Below, one piece after another: positions 41,241 through 50,254 of a stretch of DNA of 64,000 nucleotides. Under the pieces are notes generated by a model. That model made no database searches. It had not been told where the DNA came from and was given only the letters and a program-made list of their open reading frames with translations. The position numbers and the translations under genes were made by a program. The stretch comes from Falsiroseomonas tokyonensis (lineage in GTDB: Bacteria; Pseudomonadota; Alphaproteobacteria; Acetobacterales; Acetobacteraceae). The DNA lies in assembly GCF_019024325.1 (NCBI RefSeq), contig NZ_JAFNJS010000001.1:310001-374000 (forward strand), given 5' to 3'. Position 1 is the stretch's first letter. Each line of letters begins with the position of its first letter.

Positions 41241-42379
41241 TGCCGCAGCGCGCCATTCCCGCCGTCTTCATGCGCGGCGGGACCAGCAAGGCCATCATGT
41301 TCCACGCCCGCGACCTGCCGGCAGATCGCGCGGAATGGGATGCGATCTTCATGGCGGCGCTGGGCACGCCCGATCCCTATGGCCGGCAGCTGAACGGCAT
41401 GGGCGGCGGCGTCTCCTCCCTGTCCAAGATCTGCGTGCTGGCGCCGTCGGAGCGCGAGGATGCCGATATCGACTACACTTTTGCGCAAGTGCTGATCCGC
41501 GAGGCGCGCGTGGATTGGAAGGGCAATTGCGGCAATATGAGCTCCGCCGTCGGCCCCTTCGCGGTGGATGAGGGGCTGGTGCGGCCGAATGGCACGCAGG
41601 CCACGGTCCGCATCTACAACACGAACACGAAGAAGATCATCCACAACACCTTTGCGCTGGAGGATGGCCGCGCGAAGGTTCTGGGCGACCTCGCCATCCC
41701 CGGCGTCGGCGGCACGGGCGCGCCGGTGCGGCTGGATTTCGTGCAGCCGGGCGGCGCCACCACGGGGCGGCTGCTGCCCTCCGGCCGGGTGCTGGACGTG
41801 CTCGATGTGCCGGGGTTCGGGCGCCTGGAGGCGTCCCTGGTCGATGCGGCCAATGCCTCGGCCTTCGTGCGGGCGCGGGATATCGGGCTCACGGGCCGCG
41901 AATTGCCGGAGGAGCTGGAGGCGCGGCCGGACATCCTGGCGCTGCTCGACGCCATCCGCCTGCAGGCCTCCCTCCGCATGGGCATCGGCGCGGACCTGGC
42001 GGCGGCCAGGGCGATCAGCTCCGTCCCCTATATCGGCTTCGTCAGCCCGCCGGCGGAGGCGCCGACCCTATCCGGCGAGACCATCGCGGCGGATCAGATC
42101 GACCTGGCCGCGCGCATCATCTCCAACGGCCAGCCGCACCGGGCGCTGCCGCTGACAGGCTCGCTCTGCACCGCGGTCGCGGCGCGCATCGCGGGAACGC
42201 TGGTGGCGGAGTGCCTCGGGCCGGTGGGGCCGGGGCCGATCCGCATCGGCATGCCCTCCGGCGTGCTGACCGTGGGCGCCGATGTGGTGCAGGAGGCGGG
42301 GCAGTGGGTCGCCCGCGCCGGGTCCTTCTACCGCACCGCGCGGCGGCTCTTCGATGGGCGGGTCTGGATTCCGGGCTGA
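41240..42379 (+). CDS. PrpF-family isomerase (4-oxalomesaconate tautomerase-like)
   Basis: This 379-residue protein of the PrpF/diaminopimelate-epimerase fold carries VFMRGGTSKAIMF near the N-terminus, then GGGVSSLSKIC and the active-site Cys in WKGNCGNMSSAVGPFA. Relatives tautomerise 4-oxalomesaconate, or isomerise methylaconitate or aconitate. It is translated with D-tartrate dehydratase, whose product does not obviously need such an isomerase, so the pair may handle a related dicarboxylate as well. A MITE-like element begins six nucleotides after the stop. Confidence 0.88.
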   Translation: MPQRAIPAVFMRGGTSKAIMFHARDLPADRAEWDAIFMAALGTPDPYGRQLNGMGGGVSSLSKICVLAPSEREDADIDYTFAQVLIREARVDWKGNCGNMSSAVGPFAVDEGLVRPNGTQATVRIYNTNTKKIIHNTFALEDGRAKVLGDLAIPGVGGTGAPVRLDFVQPGGATTGRLLPSGRVLDVLDVPGFGRLEASLVDAANASAFVRARDIGLTGRELPEELEARPDILALLDAIRLQASLRMGIGADLAAARAISSVPYIGFVSPPAEAPTLSGETIAADQIDLAARIISNGQPHRALPLTGSLCTAVAARIAGTLVAECLGPVGPGPIRIGMPSGVLTVGADVVQEAGQWVARAGSFYRTARRLFDGRVWIPG

Positions 42380-42384
42380 GCCTA

Positions 42385-42547
42385 GGACCTGTGGACAGTT
42401 GGGCTGCGGGCGCGTCCGGCGGTGCTTTTCCGCGCTGGGTGCTGTCCACCATGCTCGCCGATGGGTAGCCATCGGCTCCGCTGTCTTCCTTCCCAGCCCG
42501 AAAAATCCCTCGCCGGCCACATCCCGGCCCCAACTGTCCACAGGCCC
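42385..42547. mobile_element. 163-bp MITE-like element with 19-bp terminal inverted repeats
   Basis: The ends are GGACCTGTGGACAGTTGGG and the inverted GGGCCTGTGGACAGTTGGG, identical at 18 of 19 positions. A TA dinucleotide flanks both sides, as expected for a TA target duplication. There is no transposase frame inside; an internal 8-bp hairpin lies near 42457-42476. It would be mobilised by a full-length insertion sequence elsewhere, probably of the IS5 or IS630 type. The right end forms the stop codon of the adjacent hydrolase gene. Confidence 0.72.
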
Positions 42548-43581
42548 TATCGCGCCAGCCATTCCGGTGCGAAGCGATCGGCGCCGGAGGGCAGCGGCGT
42601 CGCGGGGTCGGCGGTGAAGGCCAGGATGTCGCTGACCACTTCCGCGCGGTTGCTGTCCGTCAGCAACAGATGAAACCCCTCCTCATGGATGCCGATGCGC
42701 ACTGGGCTGTCCGGCGGCAGGCGGCGGAGTGCGGCGCGGACCGGGCGGGCGGGGATCAGCGTGTCCTTGTCGCCATAGAGCAGCAGCACCGGCACGGGCC
42801 GCTGGGTGGCGTCGCGGCAGCAGGTGGGCAAAGCGGCTGTGGCCGCATCCATCAGGTCCACCAGCCCCACGGCGGCATCGACGCGGGTGCTGCGCAGCAC
42901 CAGCGGGTCCCGCCCCAGGCGGCGCAGCGCGGCCATATTGTCGCTGGCGACGATGCCCCCCACCCCGCCCTGGAAACCCAGCACCGGCATGGTCCGCGCC
43001 GCCACCCAGAGCCCGCCGCGCATCACCGCATTCATGCTGGCCCGGCCCCAGAGCGCGGGCGCGAGCAGGATATAGCCATCGACCGGCGGGGGCTCCGCGC
43101 TGGTTCCGGCCACCACCGCGACCGCCCCGCCCATGCTCTCCCCCATCAGGAACAGCGGCAGGCCGGGGTGGCGGGCGCGCAGCAGGCGGGCGGCCGTCGC
43201 GGCGTCGCTGGCCAGCGTCGCCTCCCCGGGCCAGTAGCCGCGGTTCGGGGACCGGCCGAAGCCGCGCTGGTCATAGGCGTAGACCAGAACCCCACCCGCA
43301 TTGAGCGGGCCGATGCTATCGGCCAGGAAGTTGCCCGAATGGTCGTTGAAGCCGTGCAGCGCCAGCAGCACGGCCCGCGGCGGACCCTCCGGCGGGAAGG
43401 CGCGCATCGGCAGCCGGGCGCCATCGGCGGCGACCACCGCATCGGCGGCCAGGCTGGGCGGGGCGATGGCGGGGCCCATCGGCAGCACCACCGGGGTGCA
43501 GGCCGCCCCCAGCAGCAGGGCCAGCAGGATGACGAGGGAACGCATGCCCAAGCGGTAGCGCGGCCATCCGGGCTGGTCCAT
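42547..43581 (-). CDS. Lipoprotein alpha/beta hydrolase (monoacylglycerol lipase-like)
   Basis: The product of 344 residues has a hydrophobic signal ending LLGAAC, a lipobox, so it should be a lipid-anchored envelope protein. The fold motifs are ALHGFNDHSGNF, DQRGFGRSP, the nucleophile elbow GESMGGAV, Asp in YGDKDTLIP and His in GFHLLL, as in monoacylglycerol lipases. GGGGGACGAGG supports the chosen ATG; an ATG 12 codons later, directly before MRSLVIL, is an alternative. The TAG stop consists of the TA target site plus the first base of the MITE-like element, so the natural C-terminus may have been changed. Confidence 0.82.
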   Translation of the reverse strand: MDQPGWPRYRLGMRSLVILLALLLGAACTPVVLPMGPAIAPPSLAADAVVAADGARLPMRAFPPEGPPRAVLLALHGFNDHSGNFLADSIGPLNAGGVLVYAYDQRGFGRSPNRGYWPGEATLASDAATAARLLRARHPGLPLFLMGESMGGAVAVVAGTSAEPPPVDGYILLAPALWGRASMNAVMRGGLWVAARTMPVLGFQGGVGGIVASDNMAALRRLGRDPLVLRSTRVDAAVGLVDLMDAATAALPTCCRDATQRPVPVLLLYGDKDTLIPARPVRAALRRLPPDSPVRIGIHEEGFHLLLTDSNRAEVVSDILAFTADPATPLPSGADRFAPEWLAR

Positions 43582-43635
43582 CGCCCTCGTCCCCCCTATG
43601 TTCCGCTCCGCCACACAGCCACCCTAAGGACCGCC

Positions 43636-43860
43636 ATGCGCGACCCCCGCCAGACCGGCTATACCCCGGTCGCCCTGCCCGGCGTGACGCCGGTGGACAC
43701 CCTGCCCGCCACCTCCCGCACCGTGGGCTGCGATGGCGGCGGCGGCGCGCTGGGCCATCCGCTGGTCTATCTGCGCATCGAGGACCGGCAGGTGACCTGC
43801 CCCTATTGCTCCCGCACCTATGTGCTGGCCGAGGGGGCGGGCGACGACCACGGGCATTGA
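43636..43860 (+). CDS. Zinc-finger domain protein (zf-CHCC, NDUFS6-like)
   Basis: This 74-residue protein has one zinc site: Cys in TVGCDGG, His in LGHPLVYL and CPYC near the C-terminus, the CHCC arrangement found in the complex I accessory subunit NDUFS6 and its alphaproteobacterial relatives. CTAAGGACC lies before the ATG. It is followed after 4 nt by polA on the same strand. Confidence 0.85.
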   Translation: MRDPRQTGYTPVALPGVTPVDTLPATSRTVGCDGGGGALGHPLVYLRIEDRQVTCPYCSRTYVLAEGAGDDHGH

Positions 43861-43864
43861 TCCG

Positions 43865-46699
43865 ATGAGCGACGCCACCCCCCCCACCGCCGAGGAAGCC
43901 GTCCCGCCGGTGGCGCCGGGGGAGAAGCGGCTGATCCTGGTCGACGGCTCCGGCTATATTTTTCGCGCCTTCCACGCCCTGCCGCCGATGACGCGGCCGG
44001 ATGGCACGCATGTGAACGCCGTCTTCGGCTTCACCCAGATGCTGTCCCAGTTCCTGTCGCGCCACGCCGCCAGCCATATCGCCGTGGTCTTCGACAGCGC
44101 CCGGCTGACGTTTCGCAACGACTTCTACCCCGACTACAAGGCGCACCGCCCCGAACCCCCGCCGGAGCTGATCCCGCAATTCGCGCTGATCCGGGAAGCG
44201 ACGGAGGCCCTGGGCGTCTGCCAGGCGGAGCAGCCCGGATTCGAGGCGGATGACCTGATCGCCGCCTATGCCAAGGCCTTCGTGGCGGAGGGCGGCAGCG
44301 TTTCCATCGTCTCCTCCGACAAGGACCTGATGCAGCTGGTCGGCCCCGGTGTGCAGATGCTGGACCCGATCAAGCAGAAGCCGATCCGCGAACCGGAAGT
44401 GCTCGAAAAGTTCGGCGTGACCCCGGACAAGGTGGTGGAGGTGCAGGCGCTGGCCGGCGACAGCACGGACAATGTCCCCGGCGTGCCCGGCATAGGCATC
44501 AAGACCGCCGCCCAGCTGATCAACGAATACGGCGACCTCGAGACGCTGCTGGCCAATACCGCCAAGATCAAGCAGCCGAAGCGGCGGGAGGCGCTGGAGC
44601 AGAACGCCGAGAAGGCGCGCATCAGCAAGCGCCTGGTGCAACTGGATGCGAACGCGCCGCTGCCCTGCCCGATCAGCAAGATGGAAGCCCGCGCGCCGAA
44701 CCCGGTGACGCTGGAGAAATTCCTGCGCGAAAACGGCTTTCGCAGCCTGCTGGCCCGGCTCGGCCTGGGCGATGCCAGCGCCGTCACCCGCAGCGATTCC
44801 GGCGTCTATGCCCGCAACGGCTACCGCCCGCCCCCGCCGAGCGAGACGCCCGCCCCGCCGGCCGAGGCCCCGCCCTTCGGCGGCTACGAGACCGTCACGA
44901 CGCTGGCCGAGCTGAAGGCCTGGGTGGCGGAGGCCGAGGCCGCCGGCGTCATCGGCTTCGATACCGAGACCGACAATCTGAACGCCATGAAGGCCGAGCT
45001 GGTCGGCTTCTCGCTGGCCACCGCGCCGGGCCGCGCCTGCTATGTGCCGCTGCGGCACGAGGGCAGCGGCGACCTGATGGGCAGCGGCACGCCGGAACAG
45101 ATCGCCGCGGAGTCCGCGCTGGAGGAGTTGCGCGGGCTGCTGGAGAACCCGGCGGTCCTCAAGGTGCTGCACAACGCGAAGTATGACCTGGAGGTGCTGT
45201 GCCGCATCGGCGTCGCGGTGGCGCCCGTCGATGACACCATGCTGATGTCCTATGCGCTGCGCGCCGGCAAGCACGGCCATGGCATGGATGAGCTGGCCAA
45301 GCTCCATCTGGGGCATGACTGCATCAGCTATGACAGCGTGACCGGCACCGGCCGCAACCGCATCCCCTTCGGCAAGGTGGCGCTGGACAAGGCCACCGCC
45401 TATGCGGCGGAGGATGCCGATGTGACGCTGCGGCTGTGGCATGCGCTGCGGCCGGAACTGCGCAGCGCGAAGGCCCTGTCGCTGTACGAGCAGGTGGAGC
45501 GCCGGATGGTGCCGGTGCTGCGCGACATGGAACTCGCCGGCATCAAGATCGACGCCGCGGAACTGTCCCGGATCGGCGTCGATTTCGCCGAAAAGCTGGC
45601 CCGCTACGAGCGGGAGATCCATGAGCTGGCCGGCAAGCCCTTCAATGTGGGCTCGCCCAAGCAGCTCGGCGAAATCCTGTTCGACGAGCAGAAACTGCCG
45701 GGCGGCAAGCGCAGCAAGCTGACCGGCGCCTGGGGCACGGATGCCAGCGTGCTGGAGGAGCTGGCCGCGCAAGGCCATGCCCTGCCGCGCCGCGTGCTGG
45801 ACTGGCGGCAGATCGCCAAGCTGAAATCCACCTATGTCGATGCGCTGGCCCAGGCGGCGGATGCGCAGGGGCGGGTGCATACCGATTTCGCCATGGCGGT
45901 GACCTCCACCGGGCGGCTGTCCTCCACCGATCCGAACCTGCAGAACATTCCCGTCCGCACCGAGGAAGGCGCGCGCATCCGCCGCGCCTTCGTGGCGGAG
46001 CCCGGCAATGTGCTGCTCGCCGCCGACTATAGCCAGATCGAGCTGCGCATCCTGGCGCACCTGGCCGACGTCCCCGCGCTGAAGGAAGCCTTCGCCACCG
46101 GCCAGGACATCCATTCGCGCACGGCCGCCGATATCTTCCATCTGGCGCCGGATGCGGTGGACAAGGAAGCGCGGCGGCGGGCCAAGACGATCAACTTCGG
46201 CATCATCTACGGCATGTCCGCCTTTGGCCTGGCGGCCCGCCTCGGCATCTCGCCGGGCGAGGCCCGCGCCATCATCGACGCCTACTTCGCCCAATACCCG
46301 GGCATCCGCGCCAGCATGGAAAAGCTGAAGGAGGATGCGCGCACCACCGGCTATGTGCAGACGCCCTTCGGCCGCCGGATCTGGATCGCCGATATCGCCA
46401 GCAAGGACCCCGTGCGGCGCGGCGGCGCGGAGCGGGCCGCAATCAACGCCCCCTTCCAGGGCGGCGCGGCGGAGGTGATCAAGCGCGCCATGGTGCGGCT
46501 GCCCCTGGCGCTGAAGCAGGCCGGTCTCGGCGCCCGCATGCTGCTGCAGGTGCATGACGAGCTGGTCTTCGAAGTGCCGGCGGCGGAGGTGGAGCAGACC
46601 TCCGCCCTGGTGAAGGGCATCATGGAAGGCGTGGCGCAGCTTTCCGTGCCGCTGTCCGTCGAGATCGGCCACGGCGCGTCCTGGGCCGAGGCGCATTGA
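43865..46699 (+). CDS. polA: DNA polymerase I
   Basis: This 944-residue polymerase acts in Okazaki fragment processing and repair. The N-terminal 5'-3' exonuclease starts LILVDGSGYIFRAFHAL and has the SSDKDLMQLV and GDSTDNVPGVPGIG segments. The middle 3'-5' exonuclease retains its acidic site (GFDTETDN, then NAKYDLEVL), so proofreading looks active. The C-terminal polymerase has AADYSQIELRI (motif A), RRRAKTINFGIIYGMS (motif B) and LQVHDELVFE (motif C). The start follows the zinc-finger gene by 4 nt. Confidence 0.97.
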   Translation: MSDATPPTAEEAVPPVAPGEKRLILVDGSGYIFRAFHALPPMTRPDGTHVNAVFGFTQMLSQFLSRHAASHIAVVFDSARLTFRNDFYPDYKAHRPEPPPELIPQFALIREATEALGVCQAEQPGFEADDLIAAYAKAFVAEGGSVSIVSSDKDLMQLVGPGVQMLDPIKQKPIREPEVLEKFGVTPDKVVEVQALAGDSTDNVPGVPGIGIKTAAQLINEYGDLETLLANTAKIKQPKRREALEQNAEKARISKRLVQLDANAPLPCPISKMEARAPNPVTLEKFLRENGFRSLLARLGLGDASAVTRSDSGVYARNGYRPPPPSETPAPPAEAPPFGGYETVTTLAELKAWVAEAEAAGVIGFDTETDNLNAMKAELVGFSLATAPGRACYVPLRHEGSGDLMGSGTPEQIAAESALEELRGLLENPAVLKVLHNAKYDLEVLCRIGVAVAPVDDTMLMSYALRAGKHGHGMDELAKLHLGHDCISYDSVTGTGRNRIPFGKVALDKATAYAAEDADVTLRLWHALRPELRSAKALSLYEQVERRMVPVLRDMELAGIKIDAAELSRIGVDFAEKLARYEREIHELAGKPFNVGSPKQLGEILFDEQKLPGGKRSKLTGAWGTDASVLEELAAQGHALPRRVLDWRQIAKLKSTYVDALAQAADAQGRVHTDFAMAVTSTGRLSSTDPNLQNIPVRTEEGARIRRAFVAEPGNVLLAADYSQIELRILAHLADVPALKEAFATGQDIHSRTAADIFHLAPDAVDKEARRRAKTINFGIIYGMSAFGLAARLGISPGEARAIIDAYFAQYPGIRASMEKLKEDARTTGYVQTPFGRRIWIADIASKDPVRRGGAERAAINAPFQGGAAEVIKRAMVRLPLALKQAGLGARMLLQVHDELVFEVPAAEVEQTSALVKGIMEGVAQLSVPLSVEIGHGASWAEAH

Positions 46700-46713
46700 G
46701 CCACGCCTCCGCC

Positions 46714-47880
46714 ATGGAGGCTCGGCCGAGGCCACGCGTCTGCGTCATCGGCACCTCGAACAGCGCCGGCGCCGGCAGCTATGCCGGGGCGCTGGCGCGG
46801 GATCCCTGGTTCCAGCTGGTGGAAAACCGCGCGCTGGGCTTCTGCACCAGCGACCTTTTCGCCTTCCGCCGGCCGGGCCTCGACTTCGCCGACTTCGACC
46901 TCTGCATCCTGGATTTCGCACCGAATGACGGGGCGCTGCTGGCCGGGCAGCGGCTGGATGCGGACCGCATCCAGCAGGCCATGACCTGGGCGATCTCCGA
47001 GATCACGCGCGCCGGCTGCCTGCCCGTGCTCAATATCCTGCCGATCGTCAACCTAATGCCGGATGGCCGCGGCATCCGGCGGCTCCTCACGAAGCTGGCG
47101 GAACGCTTCGCCCTGCCCTTCTTCGACGGCTATGCCTTCCTGAACCGCCTTCTGGCGCTGGATCCGGACGCGCCCCAGCCGGGCCTGTTCAAGGACCGGA
47201 TGCACTACACCCTGCCGGTGGCGCACTTCATCGGCGCATGCCTGGGCGAGGCGCTGCGCCAGCTCTGGGCCCGGCCGATCGCCTTCGACGCGCCGCCCGT
47301 CATGACCCAGGCGCAGGAACACCGCTTCCTGCCCGCCGAGACCCTGTTCGAGGGCCTGCCCAGCCTGCACAGCCGGACGGCGATGGTGGAGACCAGGCTG
47401 GTGCATCTGGCGGGCGAGGCGCGGCTACGCCTGGCGCTGCCGCCGGGCAGCGAGATCACCTCCCTGGTCGCGGATTTCGCGCGCTGCCGCGGCGTGCTGT
47501 CCCTCAGCGGGGACCGCACCGCGCGGCTCGGCATCACCGGCAAGACCTATACGGAGGATCCGGCGGCCAAGATGACGCTGGGCATCTATCCCCTGCCCGC
47601 CACGGTGGGATCGGCCAGCGGGGCCTTCGAGCTGGCGCTGACCGCCGCCGGCCCCGCCGATATCTCGATGAGCGTCCCGGCCTCCGCCGCCGACAGCCCC
47701 AGACTGATGATCGCGGGCCTGGTCGCGCGCGGCCCGCAGGCCCCGCTGCCGGTGCGCCACATGCTGCCGGAGGCGCTGGAGCTTGGCGCGCTGATCCCGG
47801 ATTCGCGCCTGGCGGAAGGGCGGGCCACCTTCCCGCCCACCACCGAATTCGTCGTCAGCGGCAAGATCGGCTACGACTGA
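46714..47880 (+). CDS. SGNH-hydrolase-like protein of unknown function
   Basis: This 388-residue protein begins with VCVIGTSNSAGAGSY, resembling block I of SGNH/GDSL enzymes, continues with DFAPNDGALL and has KDRMHYTLPVAHF near residue 165 as a possible Asp-x-x-His block V. The second half (about residues 200-388) is beta-rich and may be a carbohydrate- or partner-binding domain. No signal peptide is evident. A TTG six codons upstream overlaps the polA stop and is an alternative start; the ATG was preferred. Catalytic function is uncertain. Confidence 0.62.
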   Translation: MEARPRPRVCVIGTSNSAGAGSYAGALARDPWFQLVENRALGFCTSDLFAFRRPGLDFADFDLCILDFAPNDGALLAGQRLDADRIQQAMTWAISEITRAGCLPVLNILPIVNLMPDGRGIRRLLTKLAERFALPFFDGYAFLNRLLALDPDAPQPGLFKDRMHYTLPVAHFIGACLGEALRQLWARPIAFDAPPVMTQAQEHRFLPAETLFEGLPSLHSRTAMVETRLVHLAGEARLRLALPPGSEITSLVADFARCRGVLSLSGDRTARLGITGKTYTEDPAAKMTLGIYPLPATVGSASGAFELALTAAGPADISMSVPASAADSPRLMIAGLVARGPQAPLPVRHMLPEALELGALIPDSRLAEGRATFPPTTEFVVSGKIGYD

Positions 47881-48014
47881 CGGCGAGCGTGATGCGGCCG
47901 CCGCCGGTCTGACCCCGGCCCGGCGCGGCTGGTCGGATGGCCCGGGCCGACCATATCCTCCGCTCAAAATCCATGAGGATGCGCCATGCCAGGCTTTCGG
48001 GGCGTGCAATTCTG

Positions 48015-49220
48015 ATGTCCGCCGTCGTGCAGGATGCCGTGCCGCTGCGCTGGACCGTGCCGGAGCGGCGCACGCTGGGGGCCATCGGCGCCGCCCATGC
48101 GGTGAGCCACCTGCATATCCTGGTGCTGCCGCCGCTGTTTCCGCTGCTGCAGGCGCGCCTGGGCGTCAGCTTCATCGAGCTGGGCCTGGCGATCACCCTG
48201 TTCAGCATCGTCTCGGCCCTCACCCAGGCGCCGATGGGTTTTCTTGTCGACCGGATCGGGCCGCGGCGGGTGCTGGCGGCGGGGCTGGTGGTGGGGGGCG
48301 CGGCCTTCGGGCTGGTCGGGCTGGTGCCGACCTACACGATGGTGCTGGTGGCCGGCGCGCTCGCTGGGCTGGCGAATGCGGTCTACCACCCCTCGGACTA
48401 CGCCATCCTGAACACCGTGATGGCCGGGCCGCGCATGGGCCGGGCCTTTTCGCTGCACACCTTCGCGGGCTTCGCCGGCGGCGCGGTGGCGCCCTTCATG
48501 ATGCTCGGCCTGGCTGCCTGGCTGGGGCTGTCCGGCGCGCTGCTGGTCGCGGGCGGCATCGCCTGGCTCGTGGCCGCCTGGGTGCTGGCGACCTGCCCGC
48601 CGGACCCGGTGAAGGGCGTGGCGCCGAAGCCAGTGGCGGGGCAGCAGACGCGGGTGCTGAACCCGGCGGTGATCTCGCTGACCGGCTTCTTCGTGCTGAT
48701 CTCGCTTTCCGTCGGCGGCATGAACGCCTTCGCCATCGCAGCCCTGGTGGCCTCCGGCGGCATGAGCCTCGGCATGGCCTCCGTCGCGCTGACGGCGCTG
48801 CTGGCGGGGTCGGCCGCCGGGGTGCTGATCGGCGGCGCGCTGGCGGACCGGGCGAAGCGGCACGGGCTGGTGGCGATGGGCGGCTTCGGCATGGCCGGCG
48901 TGCTGACCATTGGTGTCGGGCTGCTGGCCATGCCGGGCTGGCTGGTGGTGCTGGTGCTGGGCGCAGCCGGCACGCTGACCGGGCTGTGCATGCCGTCCCG
49001 CGACATGATGGTGCGTGCCGCTGCGCCGCCCGGCCAAGCCGGCGCGGTGTTCGGCATCGTCTCCACCGGCTTCAACATCGGCGGCATGGTCGCGCCGCCG
49101 ATGTTCGGTTGGCTGGTCGATAGCGGTCGGCCGGAGGCAGTGTTCCTGGTCGGCGGCAGCTTCATGCTGGCGACGGCCGCCATGGCGCTGGCGCAGGAGA
49201 TGCGGCGCAGGCCTGCCTGA
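48015..49220 (+). CDS. Major facilitator superfamily transporter
   Basis: This 401-residue protein has 12 predicted membrane helices. The loop between helices 2 and 3 is [12 protein letters not shown], the MFS motif A, and [18 protein letters not shown] follows in helix 5. It resembles the FSR/NNP-like or general drug-efflux MFS branches. Upstream in-frame starts lack a ribosome site; the ATG before SAVVQDAV fits the start of the hydrophilic N-terminus. The substrate is unknown. Confidence 0.85.
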   Translation: MSAVVQDAVPLRWTVPERRTLGAIGAAHAVSHLHILVLPPLFPLLQARLGVSFIELGLAITLFSIVSALTQAPMGFLVDRIGPRRVLAAGLVVGGAAFGLVGLVPTYTMVLVAGALAGLANAVYHPSDYAILNTVMAGPRMGRAFSLHTFAGFAGGAVAPFMMLGLAAWLGLSGALLVAGGIAWLVAAWVLATCPPDPVKGVAPKPVAGQQTRVLNPAVISLTGFFVLISLSVGGMNAFAIAALVASGGMSLGMASVALTALLAGSAAGVLIGGALADRAKRHGLVAMGGFGMAGVLTIGVGLLAMPGWLVVLVLGAAGTLTGLCMPSRDMMVRAAAPPGQAGAVFGIVSTGFNIGGMVAPPMFGWLVDSGRPEAVFLVGGSFMLATAAMALAQEMRRRPA

Positions 49221-49226
49221 GAGCGC

Positions 49227-49589
49227 CTACTTTGGGTGCGCCTGTTTGAGCGGGTCGTGGCCCCAGTTCATCAGGCTGTAGCGCCAGCGGGAGGATTCGG
49301 CGTTTTCCGCCGGCCCGCCCTGGGCGAGGTGGCGATGCACGTAGCCGATGACCTTGCGCATATGCGCGTAGTCCGCCGCCGTCAGATCCGCCTGCTTCTT
49401 CCGCCGGATCTCCACGATCCGGCGGCCGGAATGATGGCCGACGGATTCCGCCTCGCCCTCCGCATGGAAGCCGACGGAGGCGCTGTCCTCCGTCGCCAGC
49501 CAGCGTTCCAGCTCGGCGGGCGCCATGTTCACCGCCTGCTGGAAATCCCGGCGGATCGCCGCCTCATCCTCTGAATCCGATTGCGCCAT
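49227..49589 (-). CDS. DUF3140 family protein
   Basis: This 120-residue protein has the DUF3140 pattern: FQQAVNMAPAELERWLATEDSASVG, then HHSGRRIVEIRRKKQADLTAADYAHMRKVIGYVHRHLAQ and a WRYSLMNWGHDP tail. The function is not known; it has many charged helices and no export signal. GGCAGGAGG precedes the ATG. It is the third gene of the minus-strand unit with the truncated haemoglobin, 53 nt after it, and could share its control. Confidence 0.82.
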   Translation of the reverse strand: MAQSDSEDEAAIRRDFQQAVNMAPAELERWLATEDSASVGFHAEGEAESVGHHSGRRIVEIRRKKQADLTAADYAHMRKVIGYVHRHLAQGGPAENAESSRWRYSLMNWGHDPLKQAHPK

Positions 49590-49642
49590 GCCGCATCCTC
49601 CTGCCCTGCGGAACGGCGGCGGCGGGGGCAGGTTCCGGCGGC

Positions 49643-50020
49643 TCAGGCGGCAGTGGCGGGCAGTCTTTCGAAGATCCCCATCCGCAGGCTGCGCGCGATG
49701 CGCCGCGCCCGGTCCAGGAACGCCTCCGCCGTCTCGTCCGGGAACAGGTCGCGGCAGCTCCGCTCGAACAGCGCCAGCCAGGTGTCGAAATGCGCTTGCG
49801 TCAGGCCGGGCAGGTGCAGATGCGCGGTGAAGGGGTCGCCCTGATAGGCGCCGCTGCGCAGCATCACCGCCGACCAGAAGCGGCGCAGCTTCTCCAGATG
49901 CGCGTCCCATTCACCGCCGATCGCCGCCTCGAAGATCGGGCCAAGGGCCGGGTCGCGGCGGATGGCGGCATAGAAATGCGCCACCAGCCGCGCGATCTCC
50001 GCCTCCGTCAGCGCCGGCAT
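49643..50020 (-). CDS. Group III truncated haemoglobin
   Basis: This 125-residue 2-on-2 globin has the group III pattern: LVAHFYAAIRRDPALGPIF, then FWSAVMLRSGAYQG and HLHLPGLTQAHFDTWLALFERS, where the proximal His falls in the QAHF segment. Such globins bind oxygen or nitric oxide and take part in NO detoxification or sensing. Its ATG shares one base with the stop of the small membrane protein gene. The NsrR-like operator ahead of the pair points to induction by nitric oxide. Confidence 0.92.
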   Translation of the reverse strand: MPALTEAEIARLVAHFYAAIRRDPALGPIFEAAIGGEWDAHLEKLRRFWSAVMLRSGAYQGDPFTAHLHLPGLTQAHFDTWLALFERSCRDLFPDETAEAFLDRARRIARSLRMGIFERLPATAA

Positions 50021-50172
50021 CAGAGGAAGGGCAACAAAGCGAGCACCGCCACCAGGTTCCAGACCAGCATGTTAACCAGCGTGCGCAGCATCACCCGGCT
50101 GTCATGGTCCTCGATATGCAGCGCGTCGCTGGCAAGGTTGCCGGGCAGCAGGAACAGGCCGATCGGGCTCAT
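50020..50172 (-). CDS. 50-residue membrane protein upstream of the truncated haemoglobin
   Basis: The frame encodes 50 residues: a hydrophobic-leaning start (MSPIGLFLLPGNL), a charged middle (HIEDHDSRVM) and a C-terminal hydrophobic helix ending LLPFL. AGGAGG lies at the correct distance before the ATG, and the stop and the next start share one base (TGATG), which makes it a real coupled gene rather than chance. It would be a single-span or hairpin inner-membrane peptide, the first product of an NO-responsive operon. I do not recognise it. Confidence 0.7.
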   Translation of the reverse strand: MSPIGLFLLPGNLASDALHIEDHDSRVMLRTLVNMLVWNLVAVLALLPFL

Positions 50173-50183
50173 CACAGCCTCCT

Positions 50184-50206
50184 AAGATGTACCGTCGATG
50201 CATCTT
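50184..50206. promoter_or_regulatory. NsrR-like operator between the globin operon and nsrR
   Basis: The 23-bp site has arms AAGATGTA and TGCATCTT separated by 7 nt; the arms match at 7 of 8 positions when one is inverted. This is the spacing and half-site (AAGATGyA) of known NsrR operators. It is 11 nt from the membrane-protein start and 48 nt from nsrR. A second TGCATCTT half-site with a poor partner lies at 50241-50248, just before nsrR. Confidence 0.65.
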
Positions 50207-50254
50207 ATGCTGGGCGCTGCTTGCAAAGCAATACCGATGATGCATCTTCTGCCC

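Noticed and set aside
42385-42547. Intact insertion sequence
   Set aside because: The element is only 163 bp with no transposase frame, so only a MITE-like label is supported.
43316-46735. Minus-strand open frame of 1139 codons
   Set aside because: It is antisense to polA, with a His/Gln/Arg/Gly-rich composition and no motif.
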